In this document: one piece after another, positions 28,655-36,482 of the stretch
Layout of the letters: every line of letters begins with the position of its first letter
Position numbering within the stretch: position 1 is the stretch's first letter
Origin: Streptomyces colonosanans
Lineage (GTDB): Bacteria > Actinomycetota > Actinomycetes > Streptomycetales > Streptomycetaceae
Assembly: GCF_001866645.1 (NCBI RefSeq)
Contig: NZ_MLYP01000010.1
Location: 1 to 64,000 of the forward strand
Direction of reading: 5' to 3'
Length of the DNA stretch: 64,000 nt
Program-made: the position numbers and the translations under genes
Notes under the pieces: generated by a model
The model's database searches: none
What the model saw: only the letters and a program-made list of their open reading frames with translations
Told to the model about the DNA's origin: nothing

Positions 28655-28833
28655 GCCATAGATGGTCACACGACGGGCCCACCCGGACATCAGGGTGAAC
28701 CCCCAGGACTCCCCTGATCTTCGCCGCCGCGGTGATCGAACGCTTCCCCCGGGGGTCGCCAGGGCGGATATCAGGGTTCGGCCAGGGTCATCCCGACTGC
28801 CGCCGTACCTCCCCGTGCGGGGACCATGGACGC

Positions 28834-30246
28834 ATGACAGATCAGCAGCACGCGGCAGCGGGACCGGGCCATGCCGCCGGGGGCGCGGGCGCGCCCCCGG
28901 GTGCGGCAGCGCCCGGGGGCAGCGACGCCTGGAAGGACACCTCCGGACGGGAGGACGGCGCGCGCGACGATGCGACCGTCGCCGAGGGGCCCGGCCACTT
29001 CCGGCGCGACCGGCGGTACAAGGTGCTGGCGGGCGTCTGCTCGGGCCTGGCCCGGCAGTGCGACATGGACCCGGTGATCTTCCGCATCGTGCTCGCGGTG
29101 CTCTCCGCGACGGGCGGCATCGGCCTCATCTTCTACGGCTTCGTCTGGCTCCTCGTCCCCTACGAGGGCGAGGAGGAGAACGAGGTCCGCAAGCTGCTGA
29201 CGGGCCGGGTCGACGGCCAGGCCCTGACCGCGGTCTTCTTCGCCCTGGTGGGTTGCGGAGTCTTCCTGTCGATGCTCAGGAACGGCGGGCTGCTGACCTT
29301 CGCCTCCGTCCTGTCCCTGCTGCTGGCGGGCGCGGGGTACTGGTCGCGGCAGCGCGGCACCCACGACCACGACCCGCTCGCCGCACAGGCCTCCGTCGAG
29401 GCCCCGCCGGAGGCGACGGCACCGCCCGTCCCCGCCTCCTACCCCTCCTGGTGGCGCGACCCCATCGTCAAGGACGGCACCCACGTAGGCGGCACGGGCT
29501 ATCTGTGGGGTCCGAGCGACGCCCGCGACCGTGACGCCGCGGCGGCCGTCAACATCGCCCGCGACGGCTCGGACGGCCGGCTGATACGGGCCGAGTACCG
29601 GCCAAGGCCACGGGGTCCGCGCTGGATCGGCGGCTGGGTGTTCCTGCTCGCCCTTCTCGCGGGCGGTCTCGGCACCGGCCTGACCTGGTGGGATCAGCCG
29701 CTCGGCACCAGCCTGCAGATGGGTCTGGCGGCCGCGCTGATCGTGTTCGGCGTGGGCATCGCGGTCAGCTCGTTCCTCGGTCGTACCGGAGCGGGCTCGG
29801 TCTTCCTCGCGGTGCTCACGGCGGCCCTGCTCGCCGCGTCGGCGACCCTGCCGAAGGACATCGGAACGCAGTGGAGCCGCACGACCTGGGCACCGGCGTC
29901 GGCGTCGGCCGTCCAGGAGAAGTACCACCTGGGCCTCGGCGAAGGCACCCTGGACCTCACCCGTCTCAAGCTCTCCCAGGGGCAGACGGTGACGACCCGG
30001 GTGGAGGCGGGCGTCGGGAAGTTGAAGGTGGTGGTCCCGCGGGACGCGACGGTAGAGCTGAGGATCAACACGGGGGTCGGAGACATCCAGTTGCCGGGCA
30101 CTGCCAGGAAGGACGTGAACGTGAAGCTGGGCCAGTACAAGCATCTGACGCTCCCCCCGGCCTCCGGCAAGAAGAACGCGGCCAGGCTCGATCTCTTCCT
30201 GGAGGTCGGCGTGGGACAGGTGGAGGTGACCCGTGCTACGTCATAA
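28834..30246 (+). CDS. PspC domain membrane protein with C-terminal toastrack/LiaF-like domain
   Basis: Encodes 470 residues. A disordered N-terminus is followed by a PspC domain (RDRRYKVLAGVCSGLARQ ... GFVWLLVPYEG) near 55-110, then several membrane helices. A C-terminal ~110-residue beta-rich region has repeated GVG turns (VEAGVGKLKVVVP, INTGVGDIQLPG, VGVGQVEV). That repeat matches what I know of the toastrack/LiaF C-terminal fold. LiaF-type proteins restrain their partner kinase until the envelope is stressed. It is divergent from the PspC kinase gene, so the three genes probably form one stress circuit. Start ATG 28834 has no strong Shine-Dalgarno sequence. Confidence 0.87.
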   Translation: MTDQQHAAAGPGHAAGGAGAPPGAAAPGGSDAWKDTSGREDGARDDATVAEGPGHFRRDRRYKVLAGVCSGLARQCDMDPVIFRIVLAVLSATGGIGLIFYGFVWLLVPYEGEEENEVRKLLTGRVDGQALTAVFFALVGCGVFLSMLRNGGLLTFASVLSLLLAGAGYWSRQRGTHDHDPLAAQASVEAPPEATAPPVPASYPSWWRDPIVKDGTHVGGTGYLWGPSDARDRDAAAAVNIARDGSDGRLIRAEYRPRPRGPRWIGGWVFLLALLAGGLGTGLTWWDQPLGTSLQMGLAAALIVFGVGIAVSSFLGRTGAGSVFLAVLTAALLAASATLPKDIGTQWSRTTWAPASASAVQEKYHLGLGEGTLDLTRLKLSQGQTVTTRVEAGVGKLKVVVPRDATVELRINTGVGDIQLPGTARKDVNVKLGQYKHLTLPPASGKKNAARLDLFLEVGVGQVEVTRATS

Positions 30247-30475
30247 GTTCCAGCCCGGCCGGCTGACGGCCGGCGTCTTCCTGACCGCCGCAGGCGTCAC
30301 CTACCTGGGTGATGCGAGCGGGGCCTGGGAGACTCCGTGGTTCGTGATCATCCCGATGGTCATGGGCGGGCTCTGCCTCGCGGCCGTGACCGGGATGGTG
30401 ACCGGTGCGATACGCAGGGGCCGGGCAGCCCGCAGGGAAGTGCGCAATGCGCGGGAGGGGGCGACGACGCCGTAG
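30233..30475 (+). CDS. Small two-helix membrane protein coupled to the PspC gene
   Basis: Encodes 80 residues starting MLRHKFQPGRLTAGVFLTAA, with two hydrophobic helices and a basic tail (RRGRAARREVRN). It overlaps the end of the PspC/toastrack gene by 14 bases, so it is translated from the same message. I recognise no family beyond small membrane proteins that often follow LiaF-like genes; it may be an accessory subunit of the stress sensor. Confidence 0.75.
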   Translation: MLRHKFQPGRLTAGVFLTAAGVTYLGDASGAWETPWFVIIPMVMGGLCLAAVTGMVTGAIRRGRAARREVRNAREGATTP

Positions 30476-30502
30476 CCGGCTCGGTGCCGCACCGCCCGTC
30501 TG

Positions 30503-31024
30503 TCAGTACCAGGCCGCGCGTTGCCGCCGGGTGTGGAGGGCGGCGTCCAGGGAGAGGACCGGGGCGCCGGCGAGGACCAGCGGGATCCAGGCCATGAGAT
30601 AGGCAAGGTCGTTGCCGTAGTAGTAGGGGGTGGAGGCCCAGCTCACGGTCAGCCACAGGCTCAGCGAGATCAGCGCGCCGCCGAGCGCGGCCAGGCGGGA
30701 CAGCAGACCGATCAGCGTGCCGATGCCGACGGCCAGTTCACCGAGGGCGATGGCGTACCCGAAGCCCACGGGGCTCTTCAGGGCGAGGTCGACCAGGGCC
30801 GGGATCGCCGACGAGCCGCGGACACTGTGCATCAGCTCGCCGATCGAACCGGGGCCGGAGCTGTGCATGAACGCGCTGTTGGTGAGTTTGTCCAGGCCCG
30901 CGTAGACGAAGGTGACGCCCAGGAAGACGCGGAGGGGGAGCAGGGCGTACCGGATGGCCATGTCCCGCCGGTCGCGGCCCTCGTCGAGGTGGGGCGTTGT
31001 TTCCGTGCGCATGCTGTGAGCCAT
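30503..31024 (-). CDS. DoxX family membrane protein
   Basis: Encodes 173 residues with four membrane helices. The segment AIRYALLPLRVFLGVTFVYA followed by GLDKLTNSAF is the DoxX/DoxD signature, and the later GYAIALGELAVGIGTLIG fits helix two. DoxX proteins are linked to thiol or quinone redox membrane complexes; the role in Streptomyces is not clear. The start is uncertain: ATG 31024 (MAHSMRTETT) or ATG 31012. The open frame extends to 31219 but that part has no protein-like character. A TATGGT -10-like element lies near 31070. Confidence 0.82.
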   Translation of the reverse strand: MAHSMRTETTPHLDEGRDRRDMAIRYALLPLRVFLGVTFVYAGLDKLTNSAFMHSSGPGSIGELMHSVRGSSAIPALVDLALKSPVGFGYAIALGELAVGIGTLIGLLSRLAALGGALISLSLWLTVSWASTPYYYGNDLAYLMAWIPLVLAGAPVLSLDAALHTRRQRAAWY

Positions 31025-31420
31025 CCTGTCCGCCGCCTCTCGCCCGCCGTGCCTTTTGTTCCCTTCAAAGACCATACGTACGAAAGGCAGCGTGTGCTCA
31101 ACCGCTGCGCGGCGGCTTTCCTCCGTTCCCGCCCCGAGGCTCCGGCGACCCCGCCCTCGAACGCCCCAGCGCAGCAGGTGCCTTAGGTCACCCGCCCTCG
31201 CGCGGGGGCCGACCCGCACGCGCCTCGGCCGAAAGACGGACGAAGGGGCCGTATGGGTACGTCATATGGCAGCGGCGCGCGTTCACGGCACCAGGTTCCA
31301 GCCGACCGGCAGGCGTTCACCTGCTGTGGGCGGACAGACAGCGCGGCCCCGATGCACCCACCCGGCGACGGAACGGCTCCCCGCGGAGCACCGCGCGCAG
31401 ACGCTCAGTCGGTCAGTCGG
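31025..31420. other. Intergenic region with 8-bp tandem repeat
   Basis: About 396 bp, with no gene I can support, between two leftward genes. It holds the doxX promoter (AT-rich patch near 31060-31085) and three copies of TCAGTCGG at 31405-31428. The third copy overlaps the stop codon of the adjacent membrane-protein gene (31421-31423), so slippage there would alter only what follows the stop. Confidence 0.5.
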
Positions 31421-32710
31421 TCAGTCGGTCACGTCGATCGCCACTCGGTTCGTCTCCACTCCCGCCGCGGTCACCACCTGGACCTCGACCCGCCCGGGTT
31501 CCACGTCCGCGGGCACCGGGACCGTCAGCAGCATGTCCGTGGGGTTGCTGAAGCCGCCGGGGACCGGAACCAGGGGGACATGGACATGGACGGCGCCGAT
31601 GCGTACCACCATCCGGGAGAGGCGATCCGCCGTCTGCGCGCCCGGGGGCACGAATCCCGCACCGCGGATCTCGATGTCGTCACCCGTGCGGATCGGCGCG
31701 TCCAGATCGCCTGCCTCGCGAGCCCGGACCACCGAGAGGACCACCGGACGGCCGCCCTCGGCGTACTTCCCGGCGAGGTAGGTGGCCGCCGAGACCAGTA
31801 CCAGCAGCGCCAGGCCCCACGGCAGATCGGGAAGCTGGTCGGGGCGGCGGGCCAGCCGCACCATCGCGAAGACCAGGGCCGCCGCACTGATCACCACGTA
31901 CTGGGTGTCGGCGAAGCTACCCCTTCCGGAGTCGTCCGTCAGCAGGTCCGCCGCGCGCGGCCGGCCGGCGCGTACCTTCTGCAGACGCTGACCGAGGACG
32001 CGCAGTCCGACCACCCGCCGCACCAGCACCGCGACGGCGCACACCACCGCGACCACGGTCACCACGCCGATCCCACGGGCGAGATCGAGCCCGGCGATCA
32101 GCGCGTCGCGTCGGCCACGCGCCGAGGCAGCGGCCAGCTCACCGACCAGCACCAGCACCGCGTACACCACGAACAGCACCCAGCCGGCGGCCACCGCACG
32201 GGAGGTCGAGAGCCGGTTGTCCTCCCCGATGACGGGTGCGAGCGCACCGCCGCGCGATCGGTGCAGATACCCCGCGGCGGTCAGCGCGGCACCCACGAGC
32301 ACCGCCGCGACCAGCCCGGCGGACCGCGCCACGGTCCATCCCGCACCGATCGCCGTCAGCGCCTGCGTCAGCAGCAGGGCGCCCGTCACGGACCACACCG
32401 CGATCGCCGTACGCCGCCACAGCCGGTCCAACCAGGCCTCGCCGTCGGCCCGGCTCCGCTCGGCAATGAGGTCCGCGGACTGGGTCAACTCGTCGGACAC
32501 CCACTGGCGGGTCGCGGACGCGGAGTACGCAACCGCGGCGGGCAGCCCCCGCCCGGATGCGAACTCCTCCCGTTTCGCCACGAATTCAGCGACGGCACGC
32601 CGGTGCCCCTCGCGCGCACCCTGCGGGCAGTCCCCGCAGATGCAGCCGCCCTCGTGCGCACCCGGTCCACTGCCGCGCCCCGCGCCCTGCCTCGCCTCCT
32701 GCACCGCCAC
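31421..32710 (-). CDS. Polytopic membrane protein with C-terminal beta-domain, unknown function
   Basis: Encodes 429 residues. Residues 1-110 are soluble with a CICGDC motif (two cysteine pairs near residue 23-27) that could bind metal. Six or so membrane helices span about 110-330. The last ~95 residues are beta-rich with GDDIEIRGAGFVPPGAQ and VPVPADVEPGRVEVQVV, similar in feel to IPT/TIG immunoglobulin-like domains. I do not recognise the family. ATG 32710 was accepted for lack of a better start. Codon bias supports a real gene. Confidence 0.75.
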   Translation of the reverse strand: MAVQEARQGAGRGSGPGAHEGGCICGDCPQGAREGHRRAVAEFVAKREEFASGRGLPAAVAYSASATRQWVSDELTQSADLIAERSRADGEAWLDRLWRRTAIAVWSVTGALLLTQALTAIGAGWTVARSAGLVAAVLVGAALTAAGYLHRSRGGALAPVIGEDNRLSTSRAVAAGWVLFVVYAVLVLVGELAAASARGRRDALIAGLDLARGIGVVTVVAVVCAVAVLVRRVVGLRVLGQRLQKVRAGRPRAADLLTDDSGRGSFADTQYVVISAAALVFAMVRLARRPDQLPDLPWGLALLVLVSAATYLAGKYAEGGRPVVLSVVRAREAGDLDAPIRTGDDIEIRGAGFVPPGAQTADRLSRMVVRIGAVHVHVPLVPVPGGFSNPTDMLLTVPVPADVEPGRVEVQVVTAAGVETNRVAIDVTD

Positions 32711-33107
32711 GCCCGCTGCCGCCTTCCCCGCGCCGGTTCACCAAGCCACACCCGTCACCGCAACTACCCTGCGATGACAGCGAATTGTGCCGTACAGAAC
32801 ACGCCGTACGTCTGTCAGGTCCAGTCTGGACGGTGAAAGAATGAACTCTCTGTTGACGCCGTCATCCCCGTCAGTTGCGGTGCCGCCGCTCGTCCTCGAG
32901 CGATTCGTGCATCGGCGGCATGGCGAACCGCAGTCAGTCTGCGGGCAGGGGAAGCGGCGGGGTCGGCCCGTGCATGTGTCCTCCGGCACTGGGGTGCTCT
33001 ATGGGGCGGAAGTTACCGCCGGCCAGGGCAAGAAGACAGATCTGGTACGTAAAGATGCACGCGCATACCCGACAGAGGATGTCGGGTATGCGCACCAGGC
33101 TCGCCCT
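32711..33107. other. Intergenic region upstream of the PPOX gene
   Basis: About 397 bp. The reading frame of the next gene stays open back to 32787, and an ATG at 32841 follows GGTGAAAGA, but the residues in between do not look like protein, so I place no gene here. The perfect inverted repeat at 33061-33093 is described separately. Confidence 0.45.
33061..33093. promoter_or_regulatory. Perfect 14-bp inverted repeat just upstream of the PPOX gene
   Basis: Arms GCGCATACCCGACA (33061-33074) and TGTCGGGTATGCGC (33080-33093), loop GAGGA, ending 14 bases before ATG 33108. It could be an operator over a promoter, a translation-blocking mRNA hairpin, or a terminator for upstream transcription. The closeness to the start codon favours regulation of this gene. 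Confidence 0.6.
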
Positions 33108-33581
33108 ATGGCTTCGAACTGGGCAGCATTCACCACCGCGGAACCCGACCTCGCGAAGACCGTCGAGGAGCGGTTCGGCGCCTTCACGCACCATGTGCTC
33201 GCGACCCTCCGCAGGGACGGCTCCCCGCGCACCACCGGCCTTGAGGTCCGCTTCCTGTACGGCGAGTTGTGGCTGGGCATGATGCCGGACTCGCTCAAGG
33301 CGCTGGACCTGCGCCGCGATCCGCGCTTCGCGCTCCAGGCGAACCCGGGACCGGGCTCCGGGACGGCAGGCGGGGACGTCCGGATCGGCGGACGGGCGGT
33401 CGAGGTCGACGATCCGCAGACCAAGGGCGCATACGTGAAAGAGGTGGAACCGCCGGAGCCGTTCCACCTCTTCCGCACCGAGCTGACGGAGGTCGTACGG
33501 ACCTACGTCGAGGACGACACATATCTGGTCGCCGACGTCTGGAAGCCTGGAGAGCCGGTGCGCACCCTCAGGCGGAGATGA
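33108..33581 (+). CDS. Pyridoxamine 5'-phosphate oxidase family flavin/F420-binding protein
   Basis: Encodes 157 residues starting MASNWAAFTTAEPDLA. The split-barrel pattern HHVLATLRRDGSPRTTGLEV and the WLGMMPDSLKALDLRRDPRF segment are typical of the PPOX-like superfamily that binds FMN, F420 or heme. The substrate cannot be predicted, but actinobacterial members are often F420-dependent reductases. No Shine-Dalgarno sequence stands before ATG 33108; I chose it because the conserved barrel starts there. It converges on guaA with only 9 bases between stop codons. Confidence 0.85.
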   Translation: MASNWAAFTTAEPDLAKTVEERFGAFTHHVLATLRRDGSPRTTGLEVRFLYGELWLGMMPDSLKALDLRRDPRFALQANPGPGSGTAGGDVRIGGRAVEVDDPQTKGAYVKEVEPPEPFHLFRTELTEVVRTYVEDDTYLVADVWKPGEPVRTLRRR

Positions 33582-33590
33582 GCCGGGGGC

Positions 33591-35180
33591 TCACTCCCAC
33601 TCGATCGTCCCCGGCGGCTTCGAGGTCACGTCGAGGACGACGCGGTTGACGTCGCGGACCTCGTTGGTGATCCGGGTCGAGATCTTCGCCAGCACGTCGT
33701 ACGGGAGCCGGGACCAGTCGGCGGTCATGGCGTCCTCGGACGAGACAGGGCGCAGCACGATCGGGTGGCCGTAGGTCCGGCCGTCGCCCTGGACACCGAC
33801 GCTGCGAACGTCGGCGAGCAGGACCACCGGGCACTGCCAGATCTCCCGGTCGAGACCGGCCGCGGTCAGCTCCTCGCGGGCGATGGCATCGGCCTCGCGC
33901 AGCAGGTCGAGCCGGTCCTTGGTGATCTCACCGACGATACGGATGCCGAGGCCGGGGCCCGGGAAGGGCTGGCGCTGGACGATCTCGTCCGGCAGGCCCA
34001 GCTCCTGTCCGACCATGCGGACCTCGTCCTTGAAGAGCTTGCGGAGCGGCTCGATGAGCTGGAACTCCAGGTCCTCGGGGAGGCCGCCCACGTTGTGGTG
34101 GGACTTGATGTTGGCCGTGCCGGTACCGCCGCCGGACTCGACCACGTCCGGGTAGAGCGTGCCCTGGACGAGGAACTCGACGGGCTCGCCGCTCTCCCCG
34201 GCCTCGGCGATGATCTCCGCCTGGGCCTGCTCGAAGACGCGGATGAACTCGCGGCCGATGATCTTCCGCTTCTCCTCGGGGTCGGAGACGCCCTGGAGTG
34301 CGACGAGGAACCTCTCCTCCGCGTCGACGACCTTCAACTGGACGCCGGTGGCCGCGACGAAGTCCTTCTCGACCTGCTGGGTCTCGCCCTTGCGCATCAG
34401 ACCATGGTCGACGTAGACGCAGGTCAGCTGGGAGCCGATGGCCTTCTGGACGAGGGCGGCGGCAACGGCGGAGTCCACGCCGCCGGAGAGCCCGCAGATG
34501 GCGTGCTTGGTGCCGACCTGCTTGCGGATCGCCTCGACCTGCTCCTCGATCACGTTGCCCGTGGTCCAGGTCGGGCTCAGGCCCGCGCCCCGGTACAGGA
34601 AGTGCTCCAGCACCTGCTGGCCGTGCGTGGAGTGCATGACCTCGGGGTGGTGCTGAACGCCGTAGAGCCGCTTCTCGTCGTTCTCGAAGGCGGCGACCGG
34701 GACGACATCCGTGGACGCCGTGACGGTGAAGCCCTCGGGGGCGGCGGAGCAGGCGTCGCCGTGGGACATCCAGACGGACTGTTCGGCGGGGGTGCCCTCG
34801 AAGAGGGTGGAGGACGGCCTGGAGACGGCCAGCGCCGTACGGCCGTACTCGCGCGCGCCGCTGTTGTCGACCGTGCCGCCGAGGGCCTGCGCCATCAACT
34901 GGAAGCCGTAGCACATGCCGAAGACGGGGACGCCGGCTTCGAAGAGGGAGCGGTCGACGGTCGGGGCGCCCTCCTCGTAGACCGACGAGGGGCCACCCGA
35001 GAGGATGATCGCCGCCGGGTTCTTGGCGAGCATCTCCTGGACCGGCATGCTGCTCGGCACGATCTCGCTGTAGACCCGGGCCTCACGGACGCGACGGGCG
35101 ATGAGCTGGGCGTACTGCGCACCGAAGTCGACGACCAGAACGGTGTCGGGTGCGGCGGCAGCGGGGGTCGCTGTTGACAC
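33591..35180 (-). CDS. guaA: GMP synthase (glutamine-hydrolysing)
   Basis: Encodes 529 residues from GTG 35180, preceded by GGAAGG at 6 bases. The glutamine amidotransferase domain has nucleophile Cys90 ([13 protein letters not shown]); the ATP-pyrophosphatase P-loop is [12 protein letters not shown]; the C-terminal dimerisation domain ends in KPPGTIEWE, the usual GuaA C-terminus. It converts XMP to GMP using glutamine and ATP, the last step of guanine nucleotide synthesis, following GuaB at 56639-58144 in the same window. Confidence 0.98.
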   Translation of the reverse strand: MSTATPAAAAPDTVLVVDFGAQYAQLIARRVREARVYSEIVPSSMPVQEMLAKNPAAIILSGGPSSVYEEGAPTVDRSLFEAGVPVFGMCYGFQLMAQALGGTVDNSGAREYGRTALAVSRPSSTLFEGTPAEQSVWMSHGDACSAAPEGFTVTASTDVVPVAAFENDEKRLYGVQHHPEVMHSTHGQQVLEHFLYRGAGLSPTWTTGNVIEEQVEAIRKQVGTKHAICGLSGGVDSAVAAALVQKAIGSQLTCVYVDHGLMRKGETQQVEKDFVAATGVQLKVVDAEERFLVALQGVSDPEEKRKIIGREFIRVFEQAQAEIIAEAGESGEPVEFLVQGTLYPDVVESGGGTGTANIKSHHNVGGLPEDLEFQLIEPLRKLFKDEVRMVGQELGLPDEIVQRQPFPGPGLGIRIVGEITKDRLDLLREADAIAREELTAAGLDREIWQCPVVLLADVRSVGVQGDGRTYGHPIVLRPVSSEDAMTADWSRLPYDVLAKISTRITNEVRDVNRVVLDVTSKPPGTIEWE

Positions 35181-35343
35181 GTGGTGCCTTCCGGCGGTTG
35201 GGCGGGGTCTGCGGTTACCAAGTCTAACGGGGTGCCTTCGAGATCCTTTCCGTGCTGAGTGGGCACCCGTCACGCCGCGCACCGATGGTCACCGATCCTC
35301 ACCGCACCGTAAAAGCGGCCCCGTCTCACCATCTGAACCCGGC

Positions 35344-35371
35344 TGGACACCGTCCGCGACAGCGGCATACT
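35344..35371 (+). promoter_or_regulatory. Promoter of the chorismate mutase leader transcript
   Basis: TGGACA (35344-35349) and CATACT (35366-35371) separated by 16 bp form a good housekeeping promoter. The expected start point, 7 bases past the -10, coincides with the A of ATG 35378, so the leader-peptide mRNA is probably leaderless. Confidence 0.7.
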
Positions 35372-35377
35372 GGGCTC

Positions 35378-35449
35378 ATGCTCACGCACACGACCTTCCT
35401 CTTTACCTATGGCAACCGGCCCGCCGGCTGCCATGGTCGTGCTGCTTGA
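35378..35449 (+). CDS. Candidate Phe/Tyr leader peptide (23 aa) for chorismate mutase
   Basis: A 23-codon ORF, MLTHTTFLFTYGNRPAGCHG followed by RAA and TGA. It holds an aromatic cluster Phe-Leu-Phe-Thr-Tyr in which the second Phe is TTT and the Tyr is TAT, both rare codons in Streptomyces. It starts at the predicted transcription start point of a good promoter and is followed by a strong hairpin and then a chorismate mutase gene. Chorismate mutase makes prephenate, the precursor of Phe and Tyr, so the codons match the pathway. This is the classical layout of ribosome-mediated attenuation. The peptide itself would have no other function. I did not find a convincing antiterminator by eye. Confidence 0.65.
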   Translation: MLTHTTFLFTYGNRPAGCHGRAA

Positions 35450-35468
35450 GCCACTGCCAAGCAACTTC

Positions 35469-35505
35469 CCAGGCGCCCCGGGCCAACATGGTCCGGGGCG
35501 CCTGG
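35469..35505 (+). terminator. Attenuator hairpin before chorismate mutase
   Basis: A 16-bp stem (35469-35484 with 35490-35505, a single G-U pair, loop AACAT) lying 20 bases after the leader stop codon and 57 bases before the chorismate mutase ATG. Very stable; no T-run, as usual in Streptomyces. It is well placed to terminate transcription before the structural gene. Confidence 0.75.
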
Positions 35506-35561
35506 CGTATGCGGACCGTGCCGATCCGGGGCATCTCATCCCGACTCCCGAGGAGCCCCGC

Positions 35562-35861
35562 ATGACCGCGATCACCGAACAGTCGGCCACCGAGAAGACC
35601 GGCGCCCGCACCCGCGAGGCCGCCGGCGTGATCTCCGGCGCACGCGAGCGCATCGACGCGCTCGACGACCGGATCATCGGCCTCGTACAGGAGCGCATGG
35701 CGGTCTCCGCCGTCATCCAGGAGGCCCGTATCACCTCCGGCGGCCGCCGGGTGAACCTCTCCCGCGAGATGGAGATCCTCGGCCGCTACCGGAAGGAGCT
35801 CGGCAAGCCCGGCACGACCCTCGCGATGACCCTGCTCGAACTGTGCCGAGGCCGCGTCTGA
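35562..35861 (+). CDS. Chorismate mutase (AroQ class)
   Basis: Encodes 99 residues, typical for a monofunctional AroQ mutase. Helix one has RERIDALDDRIIGLVQERM with the conserved Arg and the Leu-Asp-Arg-Ile pattern, and the second conserved region is VNLSREMEILGRYRKEL. It rearranges chorismate to prephenate in the cytoplasm, at the branch to phenylalanine and tyrosine. GAGGAG lies 6 bases before ATG 35562. The leader ORF and hairpin upstream suggest attenuation by charged tRNA-Phe or tRNA-Tyr. Confidence 0.93.
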   Translation: MTAITEQSATEKTGARTREAAGVISGARERIDALDDRIIGLVQERMAVSAVIQEARITSGGRRVNLSREMEILGRYRKELGKPGTTLAMTLLELCRGRV

Positions 35862-36482
35862 CGACCGGCACGTCCGCGTACGACGTACGTCCGGCGCACC
35901 CACGTTCGTATGCCCTCTCACCCGTACGGCGCGTGACCGGGGCCGCGAGGGGTTCGTTGGTCCCGGTGTCCGTGCCAGCCAGGGGCGGGCCCGAAAGGAC
36001 CACGCGTGGCTCCGCTGGAGCGATGAGACGTACGGATCGAACTGTGCGTCGTGGGACCTCGCTCCAGGGGTGTGACCGGACGGCAGGGGACAGCAGTCCG
36101 GTCACCAGTAAACGGCCGGCTCTGGGGACGCCCGGGGCCGGCCGGCGGGTCGGTAGAGGGTGGCCGAATCGGCCGCCGAGGCCGTGACCCGCCCAGCACG
36201 ATGACGAGAAACCGCCCGTCGACACAACCGCATCGGTCCGTCGGCCGGCACCCCCGGGGATCGCATGGGCGCCCAGCCGCAGCTCGCCACCCCGGCCTCG
36301 CAGACCTCGAAGGTGAGCTGTGGCACAGGTCACATAAAATCCACGTCAAGGCGTGGGCAACCCTTTACACACTTCACAGGTCACACAAGGCGGATCATGG
36401 GCCACACCCGCGCCCCACACGCGGAGGCCTCCCCCAGAGATGCGTCGCGTTCTCGTGACGCACCGAATTCTTTGAGGTCTTC
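35862..36482. other. Intergenic region upstream of the surface-protein gene
   Basis: About 620 bp without a credible gene. It contains a 10-bp inverted repeat GTGACCGGAC/GTCCGGTCAC (36072-36081 and 36096-36105), a -10-like TAAAAT (36335-36340), and the sequence CACAGGTCACA twice, at 36324-36334 and 36375-36385, 51 bp apart. These sit where the promoter of the sortase-substrate gene should be, and the long leader is AT-richer than its surroundings. Confidence 0.5.

Noticed and set aside
32841-33107. N-terminal extension of the PPOX gene from ATG 32841
   Set aside because: The frame is open and a weak ribosome-binding site exists, but the extra 89 residues are unlike the family and cross a perfect inverted repeat.
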